Shown here: positions 43,038 through 54,012 of the stretch, piece by piece | Position numbering within the stretch: position 1 is the first letter of the stretch | Layout of the letters: every line of letters starts with the position of its first letter | Assembly: GCF_004664715.2 (NCBI RefSeq) | Contig: NC_051069.1 | Location: 3,880,001-3,944,000 of the forward strand | Reading direction: 5' to 3' | Source: Peromyscus leucopus | Lineage: Eukaryota; Chordata; Mammalia; Rodentia; Cricetidae | DNA: 64,000 bases | Made by a program: the position numbers and the translations under genes | Notes under the pieces: generated by a model | The model's input: the letters and a program-made list of their open reading frames with translations, nothing else | Told to the model about the DNA's origin: nothing | Database searches by the model: none

Positions 43038-44393
43038 CAGGCGGTGCTTAAGCACTAGTAATGGTGACTTCTGGAGTTCCTTGTCATCACTGCCATGTCC
43101 ACAGGAGGACCTCAGCGAGTCTATCTTTGAACAGAAACACTAAAATTCTCAACTATATCAGGACAGACCTAGCAACCTGAGCATTTTCTCTGGCAGGATA
43201 CTTGGGAAGGGTTTTGCATTCTAAAACCCATTAATCTGAGCTATACATCACTTCATGAGCCTTCACCTGCAAGGACTCACGTATCTGACACACCATTGCT
43301 GCCCTTCACAAGATTATCACTGGCGCACTGAGGATCATCTCAGCACAAGCAGCTTCGGTGTCTTTAGTCCACCTTGCAGTGGAGAAAAAGAATCCTGGAA
43401 ATGGAATCTTCTAGTAGTCCAGACTTAGTATTTGCGAGGCCAAGGACCAGAATTCAGGTCTTCAGCTTCACAGATGACCCAGACAAGTATTGCTCTTCCC
43501 CTTGACACCAAACAGGGACATGTGGGGTGGTCTGAGCAAAATCTTGCCCTGCAAACAGGAAATACTAAGCATGTTTTGACAATTAGTATTTGTTTTGCTA
43601 GCTTGGAGCAAGTTTAACTGCTCTTGAACACTGTTATTGGAATGCCTGAGCCTTTCAAATAATAAGTACTATTTGAGAGCAATTGTTACTTTAACCGTGA
43701 ATTAAGATCATAAGTCTTTTGTTTAAAATGCGATTGTGTGTTCAGCTGAGCACTTCCAAAGGTTCAGGCCTTAATTCCCTCACAGGCAACTTATGCTTCG
43801 CTGGAATTTTTCATTTGCAAATTAGGTTCATTTATGGCAGAAAATGAAAAGTCACAATCAGACAGACCTAGAAATGGGGCCATCTTTTACCTAGAAGGAG
43901 CAATTAGCTAAAATATCTGTGGGGAAATTTTATCATTCTTGTATTGTCAATTTTACAGAGTATTAAAGAATCTCTCTGAAAACCACAAGAACACGGCCAG
44001 TGTTCACAACCTAGTGAATTCATGGCAGAAGGAATGACATGGGTATGGTAAGAAAGTGACAGATGCCCTGTTGGCCATTACGTCAGGATCACCGTGACAG
44101 GTTTCCTCGGGTGTTTTTTCCTGCTGGAAGGAGTAGAAACTCCTTAGAACTATGCCCTGGCAATAGGCATGCACTGCTCTGGTAGCAATGCTTGGTTTCC
44201 AGAACAAACGTGCCTTGACCTGAGACACAGGCCACAAAGAGAGGACTATTGGCCCTAGGCTCCTGTCCTGTAGACTGTGACAAAGGGCACAGGCTCATCC
44301 TGAGCTGGGTGGCATTTTCCCTGATGTTGCTTCTGAGACCCTGTGGTATCAGACCAAACCATAACCACCTGGGTCATGAGAAGCAGCAGTCAA
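43038..44393. other. Repeat-poor block; candidate conserved element at 43620-43990
   Basis: A MIR-like stretch may lie at about 43400-43510 (GGCCAAGGACCAGAATTCAG). The AT-rich part at 43620-43990 (AATTAAGATCATAAG, TTTCATTTGCAAATTAGG, CAATTAGCTAAAATA) has an octamer-like ATTTGCAAAT and several ATTA cores. No gene recognised. Confidence 0.35.
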
Positions 44394-44843
44394 CCCCACT
44401 GGAGAGCAGAAGACCCACAATTCTACTTCGGCTCCCAGCACAGCGTGTGGACCCAGAACCCCCGCTAGAGAGTGGAGGACTCACAATTCTCTTCGGCTCC
44501 CAGCACGGCATGTGGACCCAGAACCTCCACTAGAGAGTGGAGGACCCACAATTCTCTTCGGCTCCCAGCACAGCATGTGGACCCAGAACCCCCGCTAGAG
44601 AGTGGAGGACCCACAATTCTCTTCGGCTCCCAGCACAGCATGTGGACCCAGAACCCCCACTAGAGAGTGGAGGACCCACAATTCTCTTCGGCTCCCAGCA
44701 TGGCATGTGGACCCAGAACCCCCACTAGAGAGTGGAGGACCCACAATTCTCTTCGGCTCCCAGCACAGCATGTGGACCCAGAACCCCCGCTAGAGAGTGG
44801 AGGACCCACAATTCTCTTCGGCTCCCAGCATGGCATGTGGACC
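44394..44843. repeat. 65-bp minisatellite, 7 copies
   Basis: The anchor GGCTCCCAGCA recurs at 44430, 44495, 44560, 44625, 44690, 44755 and 44820, an exact 65-bp period. A unit consists of a (G/A)CTAGAGAGTGGAGGAC stretch, CCACAATTCTCTTCGGCTCC, then CAGCA(C/T)(A/G)GCATGTGG and ACCCAGAACC. The first unit is the most diverged and has one extra base. A few two-state positions (CGGC/CAGC/TGGC; CCGC/CCAC) vary between units. 65 is not a multiple of three, so the frame shifts in every unit and overlapping 63-codon frames arise; this argues against coding. Confidence 0.98.
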
Positions 44844-45334
44844 ACTGATGTCTGCTCCCCTCCTGCTGCTTTGCTGTGGCCACAACTGTCCTGGGAAATT
44901 GTTCTCATCCTTTCCAAAAGCCGCAAGCCACCTGACTATGAAGGACTGGACCAAGCTGCAAGATAAGGGCCCCTCCAAAACGCTTGTTGAGCAATGAGGA
45001 CCAAGAGAAGACTTACTATGAGATGGCCCTGGTCCTCTGCATCAGGTGGGTCAAGGACTTCACGAGGTGCCTCCAGAAGCAGCACGGGTCATAACAGTTC
45101 ACTGCTGACCTGGGTCTCCGCACCACCACACAGCAACGCCGGCCTCTGCTGGCCGGGCTCCTTCCAGCCTCTCCCAGGTGGATTTTATCAGTAATCACTG
45201 CCCTTCCTCCAGCTGGTGCCACCTAAGGGCACCAGATACACGCTTCACATCTGACCAGGCTCCCAATTGGGCAACTGATGGCAGGGCCACACCTCCCTAG
45301 GTGCAGGGCCTTGCCCAGAGGCATTGTGCTGGCA
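44844..45334. other. Single-copy noncoding sequence
   Basis: No gene or repeat recognised. Confidence 0.5.
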
Positions 45335-45451
45335 GTGTGGTAATTAACTAGAATGGGAACTCCACTGGGGTGTGGCTCTTTGTGGTGTCCCCAAATACCT
45401 GGAAGGCATCTAGGAAACAGCAGGCACTCATTAAACATTTGGTGAATTCTT
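45335..45451 (+). mobile_element. L2 LINE 3' end, sense
   Basis: TAGAATGGGAACTCCACTGG, TGGCTCTTTGTGGTGTCCCC, GGAAGGCATCTAGGAAACAG and GGCACTCATTAAACATTTGG match the L2 end (aatgtaagctccatgagg...gcctagcacagtgcc...ggcgctcaataaatatttg). L2 is an ancient, inactive mammalian LINE. Confidence 0.65.
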
Positions 45452-45476
45452 AAAAAAAAAAAAAAAAAAAAAAAAA
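45452..45476. repeat. A-rich homopolymer tract
   Basis: A run of about 24 A residues after the L2 end. L2 does not normally end in a long A tail, so this is probably independent slippage growth. Confidence 0.85.
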
Positions 45477-45844
45477 GACACTGGAATGCCAGCATTCTGT
45501 TGGTAACACCATACTCCACAGAGATTCCATGACATGTTCCCATTCATGGTTTCCCTGTGTAAGGTCTGAGTTGGCCTTTTGTGTCATCGACCTGTAGAGG
45601 TGACTATTCCTGGAGATGTCTTCCAAGTTCTCAGCTAAAGGGCAGTTTCTATCTGTCCCCCACTAATGAACCAGGTGGGGCACCAGCTTCCTTCATTCAT
45701 TTAGCTATTTCACTGACGGTGTTTATTTTGTTCTCAAATTAGGAAAGACAAAAGAATGGACAGGGAGGTCCACGCGCAGCCTAACACTGCTGATGAAACA
45801 CGCTGATAAAGCATTATCAACTGCTGACTCCAAAGGAACACACA
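45477..45844. other. Single-copy noncoding sequence
   Basis: No gene or repeat recognised. Confidence 0.5.
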
Positions 45845-46134
45845 GGGGCTGGTAATTGTCTCGGTGGGTAAGAGAACTTTCTTCACAAGGAGAACCTGAG
45901 TTCAACTCCCCAGCACCCACGGACAATGCCAGCTATGGCTCCTCTGAAGCTGTGACCCAGTGCTTTGGGCAGGGCAGAGGTGAGAGGGTGTCTGGGGCTC
46001 ACTACCTGCTCCAGGTTCAGTGATAGACTCTGTCCCATAAGGGCAAAGTGTGACAGAGCAGGACATCCGACATCCTCCGCTGGCCTCAGAACGTACATAT
46101 AGGCACGTGCACCCCGCCCCACACACTTGCGCAA

Positions 46135-46136
<2 letters not shown>
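45845..46136 (+). mobile_element. B4-class SINE, sense, near full length
   Basis: Head GGGGCTGGTAATTGTCTCGG, GAACCTGAGTTCAACTCCCC, body GGGCAGGGCAGAGGTGAG, GGGGCTCACTACCTGCTCCA, GTTCAGTGATAGACTCTGTC and a tail motif before (CA)n. One of the most complete B4 copies here. Confidence 0.85.

Positions 46137-46178
<42 letters not shown>
46137..46178. repeat. (CA)n microsatellite
   Basis: About 21 CA units at the 3' end of the sense B4. Confidence 0.95.
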
Positions 46179-46182
<4 letters not shown>

Positions 46183-46714
46183 ACAACAATCAAAAACCAA
46201 AAGACTTTCTTCAACACCATGTACCACGTTCAGCTTTGACTGTTTTGAGTTTGAGTGAACTGAATCCATTTTTGGCCATAACTCCCTCAGGAAACATTCC
46301 TTTTAAACCTGCGTTTTGAGAAATGAAGTTAATGGACCAGAATGAGCTTATTGCGAAATACTCATCAACTCAGGAGATCAAGTTGAAGCCCTTCTACCCT
46401 AAGGTGAGTGAAACTCGATTGCTGGACGCTCTTGGAGTTGCCACCCAAAGGTCATCTTTCGAGCGTCAAAGGGAGTTCTTAAAATAGTACACTTGGCTTC
46501 ACACCATTATCCTTCACCATACATAATTTAAAAAGAAGGAAACACGTTGGACACTAACCCAATAAAATCACCAGGAAAATTATAGGAACAGAATTCGAAA
46601 GAGATTCAGAAAGAGCCTACTGTGTTCTCCTCCCATACACACCCATTTAACAAGTGGACAACCTTTCAATTAATTATTCTATCCCTTTACCACAGCATTT
46701 GCTTATTGATGTCT
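46179..46714. other. Single-copy noncoding sequence
   Basis: No gene or repeat recognised. Confidence 0.5.
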
Positions 46715-46906
46715 GTCTTGTCTGTTTTTTGGAGAGAGTGTCTCATGCAGCCCTAGCTGACCTTGAACTTGAGATCTTCCTGCCTTCACCCCCACGAGTG
46801 CTGGGATTGTAGGGTTGCACATTCATGCTGGTTTATGCTGTGCTGGAGTTCAAGTACAAAGCCTTATGGTAAGCACTCTACCATACTAACCAATGCCCCC
46901 AGTCCT
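46715..46906 (-). mobile_element. B4A-class SINE, antisense
   Basis: TTTTTTGGAGAGAGTGTCTC, CCTAGCTGACCTTGAACTTG, GAGTGCTGGGATTGTAGGGT, then AAGCACTCTACCATACTAAC and ATGCCCCCAGTCC as the complemented ID-like head. Confidence 0.75.
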
Positions 46907-47309
46907 AACAGAACACTTTGGACAGCTGGAAGAGAAAGGGGGGTTCTGCATGACAGATCTCCCACCCCACCCCCATGCTATCTACAGCTCAGGGAGCCTT
47001 TGGACAAGGCTCTGCTTCCTAAATGAGACAATGACACATTCCTCTGTACTCCACAGCTCTGGTTCTTGATATTTCTTATCAGCCACAGCATTATCTACAA
47101 TATTCTACTTCATTAGATTGGCCCTTATCTTCCACTCCTTACTGATCAGGCTAATGTCTTTTGCTGGAGGTTTGGGAATGGTTAATCACATGCCTTTTGT
47201 GGGGATTCTCATCAGCTTCAATGTGGGGAAAAGATACCCAGTAATCTACCTGGAAACTGGTACAATAACCTGTGACCTCAGCCACCTAGATATCTCCACA
47301 ATGACAATT
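46907..47309. other. Single-copy noncoding sequence
   Basis: No gene or repeat recognised. Confidence 0.5.
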
Positions 47310-47455
47310 GTCTCTCAGTGTGGTGACTTGGTTCCTGCAATCCCAGCACTCCGAAAGCGGAGGCAGGAGGATTGCTGTGAGTTTGAGGTCACTGGTCTGG
47401 ACTACACAGTGAGTGGGGAAGGCAGTCTGGATTACAAAGTGAGATCCTGAAGGTG
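47310..47455 (+). mobile_element. B1-like SINE, sense, diverged
   Basis: CTGCAATCCCAGCACTCCGA, AGCGGAGGCAGGAGGATTGC, GAGTTTGAGGTCACTGGTCT and AAAGTGAGATCCTGAAGG follow B1/PB1 order. Confidence 0.7.
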
Positions 47456-48180
47456 CAAGCCAGCAAGGGAGAGACACCGTTTCCTTAGTGCTGAGCTGCT
47501 CCTGAGACTAACCCCTCACCCAGGCTGCTGGAAATAACTAAATTCACCAGTTCATCCAGCTAAACTTGGAATCTTTTCTCCAGTCTATAGCTGGTATCTC
47601 TTCTGGGGTGACCAGATGTTCTATTGTCACCCCAGGAAACATTCATGGCATCTACAGACTCGCTTCCCAATTCCTTACACTCACATCTGCCCAGGAATGG
47701 ACAAACAACTGCCACCCAGATGTCCTCTGCTCCTTCCCATCTTCCCCTTAGCGACCCAGAAGCCCCTTTCCTTCTGAATGGTACAATGAAAGCCTGCTTA
47801 GCACTCCACATTCTGGCTTTGGCTTGTCTGGAGGAAGACACAGGGCCTCCCAGGTTTTACTTCTAGCTCTCTCTGTTCCAGTGTCCAGAAAGAATGACCT
47901 CCGATAGCCAATTTCCCTTTTCTGTGGCCCCTGCTGTCGAAAGCACAGCTTTGTTTTTCTGGTGAATGGATCCAGATTCTTCTCTAGTGTGTCCACAGCT
48001 TCCTGCCTCTGCTGGAGTCACACCAACCCATGCTTCTCCAGCTGAACCTCACACACTATGAGATGAACTTAGTTGCTTTTGAATCGTACAACATTCTGCT
48101 GGACCTTTGCTTGCTTGGCCCTGATTCTCTCTAGAGAACAGTATTTTATAAAATCAGATTCTTTTCAGAAAATGAGCTAT
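47456..48180. other. Single-copy noncoding sequence
   Basis: No gene or repeat recognised. Confidence 0.5.
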
Positions 48181-48556
48181 TCTCTCTCTCTCCCTCTCTC
48201 TCTGTGTTTGTGTGTATTGTACACGTTATGTGAATGTGTAGGTATATGCCGTGCTATTTGGGTGCATGTGTGGGTACATGCTCACAGGGTACTTCCTCTA
48301 TTGCCCACTGTCTGCCTCTTTTTCTCTCTATCTTCAGACAGGGGCTCTCTCAATGAACCCCAAGCTAACAGCTTCAGATAGCCTGACTGGCCAGTGAGCT
48401 ACCAGGATCCATCTGTCTCTGCCTCCCAAAGCTAGGGTGACAAGCACAAGTGGCCATTCCCAGCTGTGATGTACCTGGAGTGCTGGGGACTTGATCTCAG
48501 GTCCTCATGTATAGAGAGCAATCACTCTAATCCACTGAGCCACACCCCCAGCTCCA
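48181..48556 (-). mobile_element. B4-class SINE, antisense, with (CT)n and TG-rich tail side
   Basis: A (CT)n run (48181-48204) and a TG-rich stretch precede CAGACAGGGGCTCTCTCAAT, TGACTGGCCAGTGAGCTACC, CTGTCTCTGCCTCCCAAAGC, GATCTCAGGTCCTCATG and TCCACTGAGCCACACCCCCA. The body and head at about 48330-48556 are clear; the tail side is looser. Confidence 0.75.
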
Positions 48557-48708
48557 ATTGCTTGCTTTTCCAAGGCTCTAGCAAAAGAGCCCCTTCTTGT
48601 GTTTAAAGGCCATTTTGTGTGTGTAATATGAACATTTCTTAATTTTGAATGCTCAGTGGGTCGAAGCTAGACCAAAAGTACTGAGTGCTTGGAGCTGGAG
48701 AGGGGGCT

Positions 48709-48885
48709 GAGCAGTTGAGAGCACTGACTGCTCTTCCAGAGGACCCGGGTTCAATTCCCAACACCCACACGGCAGCTCACAACTGTCTGTAACTTCAGTT
48801 CCAGGGACCCAACACCCTCACACAGACATATATGCAGGCAAAACACTAGTGCTCATAAAATAAAAATAAGTAAAATTTTAAAAAA
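48709..48885 (+). mobile_element. B2/B3-class SINE, sense
   Basis: GGAGCTGGAGAGGGGGCTGA head, CTCTTCCAGAGGACCCGGGT, CGGCAGCTCACAACTGTCTG and a CATAAAATAAAAATAAGT tail. Confidence 0.9.
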
Positions 48886-49814
48886 GTACTAAGTGCTTCC
48901 TGTGTGCTTGGAAGGGAGATATCTTTATATAAGTTGTCTTTATGTAATGACCCTTGATACCCAAATCCTTCCATTGAAGGTGGTGGTGGGTAACTCTACC
49001 ACATGGACTCTGAATAGGAGGGGTCAAGACCACAGTGGTCAGTCACAGCATTGCAGGCAATCTTGGCATGGACTGAGGGATTCTGCAGTGGAAATCATCA
49101 GGAACATTTAGCAGTCTGCAATGGGGGAGGGGGGACAAGATGTGTGACCAGGACTCGGTGGATGCCTTCTCCATGGGAGTGAAAGAGTTAACCGGACAGG
49201 ACAACAGGATATGTGTGCGATCCAGCCCCTCTTGGCGCCTCCCTTTCCCACTCCCCCATTCCAGGTCAATTGAGGGGTGAGGGTGGAATAATGTCCACTT
49301 TCCAGTGGTAAGCCTCAGACTGAGGCTTTCTCTCCGGGGTGCCCCCTCATCAGAGTCCAGCCCACATCAAGCTGAGTTTGCAACCCAAACCCCACATCAC
49401 CTTGTCACCAACCACACTTTCCCCATGTTGACCCCGTGGACACTGGAGTGAGCAGGACACTGTGGAGTGGTGGTGGGAAGGCCCCAGAAGTAATGTATGC
49501 ACAAGCCTCCCGGCTGGCTCCAGCATGATTCCCAAGACCTGGGCAGTGTCCTGGCAGCCACTAGAGGGAGAGTACACTGAGGGGCAGCCCTGGGCTCATT
49601 TGCATGCAAGCAGGGAGGCCTTCCCCACTTCTCCATCTACACAACAGAAGGTGTGCCCTAGCTTGGACCTCAAAGCCCTCTGCTGGCATCTTAAGGGTTA
49701 TAGCCACCAAAGGGAAAAACAAGGAACTCAAGAGGCCCTAGGGAAACCATGTCCTATAAGGCAGCCTAACAGGAAAAGTCCAATTTAGAACAGGACTCCT
49801 ACCCTCACCTTTAG
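48886..49814. other. Single-copy noncoding sequence
   Basis: No gene or repeat recognised. Confidence 0.5.
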
Positions 49815-49925
49815 CCTCCATGCTCACTCTTCCTATGTCCTTGGCCAAGACACTTAGATGCTCTGAGTTTCTCTCTTAAAATGGAAAAAGGCACATCTAC
49901 CAGGCCATTATGAAATTCAAGCACA
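49815..49925 (+). mobile_element. MIR SINE fragment, sense
   Basis: TCCTTGGCCAAGACACTTAG, TGCTCTGAGTTTCTCTCTTA and AAATGGAAAAAGGCACATCT follow MIR (gaccttgggcaagtcacttaacctctctgagcctcagtttcctcatctgtaaaatgg). Confidence 0.7.
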
Positions 49926-50539
49926 ATATGGGAACACAACAGGGAAATTTCCTCCCGTCTTTGATATTCATACTATGCCAACCACAGAACGATGATCCAC
50001 CAATGTTTATAATTTCCTGGGGACAGATGTGCACCCGGGGCTCATAGGCCCTGACAGGAGAACGATGCATCGGAGATACACAGGCTGCATTTGGGGAGGA
50101 GGGGAAAAGGCCCATCTCTTCTCCAGGACTCACCTGTCGGCTTCCTGGGCTTCCTGATTGAAAAACGCAGTGTTCTGCTCACGGTTGGCTATGCACAAAA
50201 TATCCTTCTGTTCCCCAGTCACATCAAAGCACCTTCACGCTATGCAGACAGGTCATTCTTATCATAATCAGCCTCTCTACTTACAGGTTCTCCCAGTTTG
50301 GAAAGGGCACAGATCTGGACATCTGTCTCAAGCTCTTGACATTTCTAGGTAGTGTCCCTAGCTTGCAACAGGAAGATGGCAACCCCGAGTTCCTCCTTTA
50401 GTAGAGGAAAGATCAAGGTTTGGCCCCTAGTGACTTTCAAACTTCTCTTCATGTCCCTCATTGTCATTTCTTACCATCTAAGAACTATCCAATCAGCCTC
50501 TTGGGTAAAGACCATCATCTTCCAATGGTCTGCAATTTA
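49926..50539. other. Single-copy noncoding sequence
   Basis: No gene or repeat recognised. Confidence 0.5.
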
Positions 50540-50882
50540 ATTCTCCCTTCCTTCTTCTCACTGATCTTGCCCCTAATTCCACTTCATCCTACTTAGGCCC
50601 ACTGGAGGCTACTCACCCTGGAATCTTCCAACAGGTCCAGTACGTCCAACTACAGGGCCTTTGCATGGACTGTTCTTCCCATGAGTGTCTTATTGGTACT
50701 GAATTAAGCTTTATTCATCTCTTTGGGTCTTAACTCAAAAGTTATTTCCTTAAACTCGAGGAAGATCTTGCCTTCTTGGCCAGAATAAAAGATTCATGAG
50801 AACAGAAGCAATGTGTAATTTCCTCTGAGGCATAACTTTGCACGTAGTATTTGCTCAATAAGTGTGTTTATTTATTTATGTC
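50540..50882 (+). mobile_element. L2 LINE 3' end, sense
   Basis: CAGGGCCTTTGCATGGACTG, TCTTCCCATG, TGGGTCTTAACTCAAAAGTT, CTCGAGGAAGATCTTGCC, TCATGAGAACAGAAGCAATG and TATTTGCTCAATAAGTGTG follow L2 3' order over about 340 bp. It is the longest ancient repeat remnant in the window. Confidence 0.75.
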
Positions 50883-51179
50883 ATAATTTATCATGTCAAT
50901 GTTTCCCTTTGATATTGTGTAATATCATAAATCTTCCAGAACCCTCTGTAATCCCACCCAATCATCCAACTATAGGAATAAGTAAGTTTCCTCTGGGTTA
51001 CTTCCTTCACTCAAGATACTGTCTTTTGTCCCCAAGGTCACTGCCTAAGGCAGTGGTTTGATCTTTGGCTTGTACCCAAAATGGCTTCTTTTCATTCTTC
51101 TGCCTATGAAGTTCTCGTTACTTGGGTAGGTTTGTGAGGTGCTTGTGAGGTAGGATAACACAGTAAGAAGTGTGTAAGT
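50883..51179. other. Single-copy noncoding sequence
   Basis: No gene or repeat recognised. Confidence 0.45.
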
Positions 51180-51385
51180 TAGAACTAGAGTCCAAGGCCC
51201 ACATCTAGCTTCCACAGTGCAGCCTAGCTGGCAAGTTCCATGCCAATAAAGAGATCCCATCTCAAAAAATCAAAATAACAATAGCAACAAAATACCAAGG
51301 TAGATGATGTTTCTATGAATGATGCTCGAGACTGTCCTCTACATCCATGAGCAGATGCACTTGCATGCACAAGGATGCAGGAGAA
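51180..51385 (+). mobile_element. B4-like SINE, sense, degenerate
   Basis: GTGCAGCCTAGCTGGCAAGT, AGAGATCCCATCTCAAAAAA and after an A-rich insertion GATGCTCGAGACTGTCCTCT resemble the B4 body and tail. Confidence 0.5.
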
Positions 51386-51754
51386 CAGGGAGATCAGACA
51401 GCAAGCAGTACCAAGACTATACATGTGACAGATCTCAGAAGGCCATAGACACAAACCACTGGAAACCCTCCCCTGTCTGGGGCTCCATGAAATACACAGG
51501 GCAGGCCCAGGGGAAGCCTTAGACACAGATGTGTAAAAAAAAGGTAGGTGCTCTGTGAATGACCTATGAAGGGTCATGAGCCTCTCTCATAGTCCAGTGC
51601 TTTCTGAGCATTCGACTTTTCTTAGTTCACTTCCACAGCCCATAATCTAGGAGAAGGTCTTTTTTTTTTTTTTTTTTTTAAATACACAATCTCCATTTCT
51701 ATTACTATGTGTTCCTGGTACAACAATCCTTTGTCCTGGGATGTGAGAACCTAG

Positions 51755-51755
<1 letters not shown>
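51386..51755. other. Single-copy noncoding sequence with T20 run
   Basis: T run at 51660-51679. No gene recognised. Confidence 0.5.
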
Positions 51756-51803
<48 letters not shown>

Positions 51804-51809
51804 GCGCGC
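51756..51809. repeat. (CA)n-(CG)n microsatellite
   Basis: About 22 CA units followed by a short CGCGCGCG run. The alternating purine-pyrimidine CG end can adopt Z-DNA in principle. No SINE is adjacent. Confidence 0.95.
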
Positions 51810-51980
51810 TTTTATTTGAATTAAACTAGATTTTCCCAAGAGTGTCGCACGTACAGAATAGGAAGGAAAAGACTGAAAGTAACCTTCATGGAATAAATGT
51901 CTTGTGTTGGATCCTCCTTTCAGGCCCCTTTAAATCCTAAGCTCCAAAGAAGGGACCAAGTCTTCCCAGAACCTGTCTTT

Positions 51981-51998
51981 ACACACACACACACACAC
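51981..51998. repeat. Short (CA)n microsatellite
   Basis: About nine CA units without a SINE alongside. Confidence 0.85.
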
Positions 51999-53944
51999 CC
52001 CCTGCCCCAGCCATCTCTCTGAGCACAGCAACCAGCAGCAGCCAGCATCTGCCCACCCTTGCTTAGGCCACAACTCATTGCCTGAATGGGCAGATATTTA
52101 ATTTTTTTCCCCCCTGAAATTAGGGGCATATTTACTTGCCATGTGCAGTGGACTGGAATCACCCCTGCTCTGCTGGTTCCATACACACCCACCAAACAAA
52201 ACCCAAACACATAGGACATCGCTGACAGAAAACACAGACCCTTTTTGCATGACCGCCTACTCACCACAAATTCACACAGACATCAGAATGCAAGGGGGAG
52301 ACCCAACCTTCACAAGGGATGCGGGCAGTCTCGCCACTAGATACAAAACCGTGCTCCATTTTTAAAGGGAAGTCCACTCTTTTGCTTCCATTTCCACAGC
52401 AGTCTTTATTCTTTGGCTTTAGCAAAGTAAATTATTCCTCACCTTGGGCAAGTTGGAAGAAACGTGAGAAAATTATATTAAATCAGACATCCTTGAGATC
52501 AAAATAGATTGGAACAGGGGTCTCTCTTTGCTGAAAATAGTTCTTCAAAGAGAAAGCAAAAGAGCTTAAGGGAAGGAAAAGTTGTCAAACACCCTCCAGC
52601 ACTTTCCAGGCACCTAAGATCTACCGACTATTGATATGTTAATTGACGGCTGCTTTCATCGGGGCTAGGTGTTTGCTGGTCAGGGGCTGCTGCCCTGTGG
52701 CACTTGAAGCCCCCAGCAGACAATTTCATCTCTAACATCTGGAAAACATTAGAAAATGCTTTCAGAAGGGTTCCTTCCCGTGGCTAGCCAGGATGCCTTG
52801 GTAATATCACAGTGTCAGTCACTAAATCCCAGAGAGTACAGATCCATTCAGTCTTCTCACAGCCAACTTCCATCCAAACAGGAAGTAGCCACTTCAGACA
52901 AATAAGGAGAAAGTCAGGGTTTTAGTCAATGACCAGCGGCCACAGGGGACCCTCTGGAATGTGACATTTCTAGAGGAGGATTCTTTGCAGTAACCACCCA
53001 CTTCAGGATCCACTCAAACACTAAAAAGCCCTCAGTGCTGAAACATCTTCCAGCTTACACACTTTCCCAAGGGACAGTTGCTGTTCCAGGAAAGATGTCT
53101 TTCCCAGGTTCTTCAAACGTCTCCAGCCCATCAGGAAACTCCATGCAAAACAGAGCATTTAAAAGCTCAAAGGTGAATCTAAGCTTTGAGAAGTAGCTAA
53201 GGAATATACTGTGTGTTTGAACTAAGTCAATGTTACTTTGTGTTAACATTTCCTGCTTTCTTTTCTCAAAAAGGGCATTTCAAGGGCAACATGATAACTC
53301 ACAGAAATGTTTTTCCCTCTTATTGGAACAGATGTCTCCTAACTTTGACTTGGCTGAATGCTTGTTTTTATAAATAAAGATTTATTAGCACAACAGCATG
53401 TCCATTTTCTGACATATTGTCTGGGGTTGCTTTCTTCTTATAGCAGCAGGCAGGTTGAGCAGCTAAGTATTACCAAAGACTGAAACGCTTGCAAATCCAA
53501 AAATATTTGCTATCTGACCATTGACATAACAACAATGTATAGGGAAAGCTAATGGGCCTTTTGTTAGCACTAAAACATCACTACACATTGTCAGCAATAC
53601 TCAGCTAAGGCCCAAAGGGAACACTTTGGCTCTCTTATAAACTGAAGTTGGCTCTCACATGAATAATTCCACAGTGGTCATTAGGAAGACCCTCAAAGAG
53701 CCTTAATCACCTTGCTGCAGGATCTAATTTGACAAGGCCTTTTACCTACTACTCCTGTTGGGCTATCTCATGTGACACACTCCACCTAGTGCGTTCTTAT
53801 TGCCTGCAAATAGAAAGCATGACACAACAGTATCATAATATAATAAAGTCAGCAGAGCCCACAGGTACTGCTTGAAGCATGTTTCATACATGATTACGGA
53901 AGGAAGATGTAAAATACATGAGGGAGGGGTTGGTTCCATTCTGA
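51999..53944. other. SINE-free single-copy block, candidate regulatory DNA
   Basis: No dispersed repeat recognised in about 1.9 kb. 52600-52770 (TATTGATATGTTAATTGACG) and 53400-53760 (AAAATATTTGCTATCTGACC, GAATAATTCCACAGTGG) are AT-rich, evenly textured and contain TAAT/ATTA cores. No gene recognised; conservation untested. Confidence 0.35.
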
Positions 53945-54012
53945 GTCTTTTGAGTTTAGAACAGAGGGCAGCACATTGTAACTGCTCAATACATAGTTGA
54001 TGAGTGAGTGGA
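53945..54012 (+). mobile_element. L2/MIR 3' end fragment
   Basis: TAGAACAGAGGGCAGCACAT followed by ACTGCTCAATACATAGTTGA resembles the common end (agaacagtgcctggcacat...gtgctcaataaatgtttga). Confidence 0.55.

Noticed and set aside
44394..44843. CRISPR-like direct-repeat array
   Set aside because: Whole 65-bp units are repeated with no unique spacers, and the genome is a rodent; it is a minisatellite.
44249..44997. Series of similar 63-residue frames that look like a repeat protein
   Set aside because: They are shifted readings of the 65-bp minisatellite. The period is not a multiple of three, each frame stops after three units, and no start or splice context supports coding.
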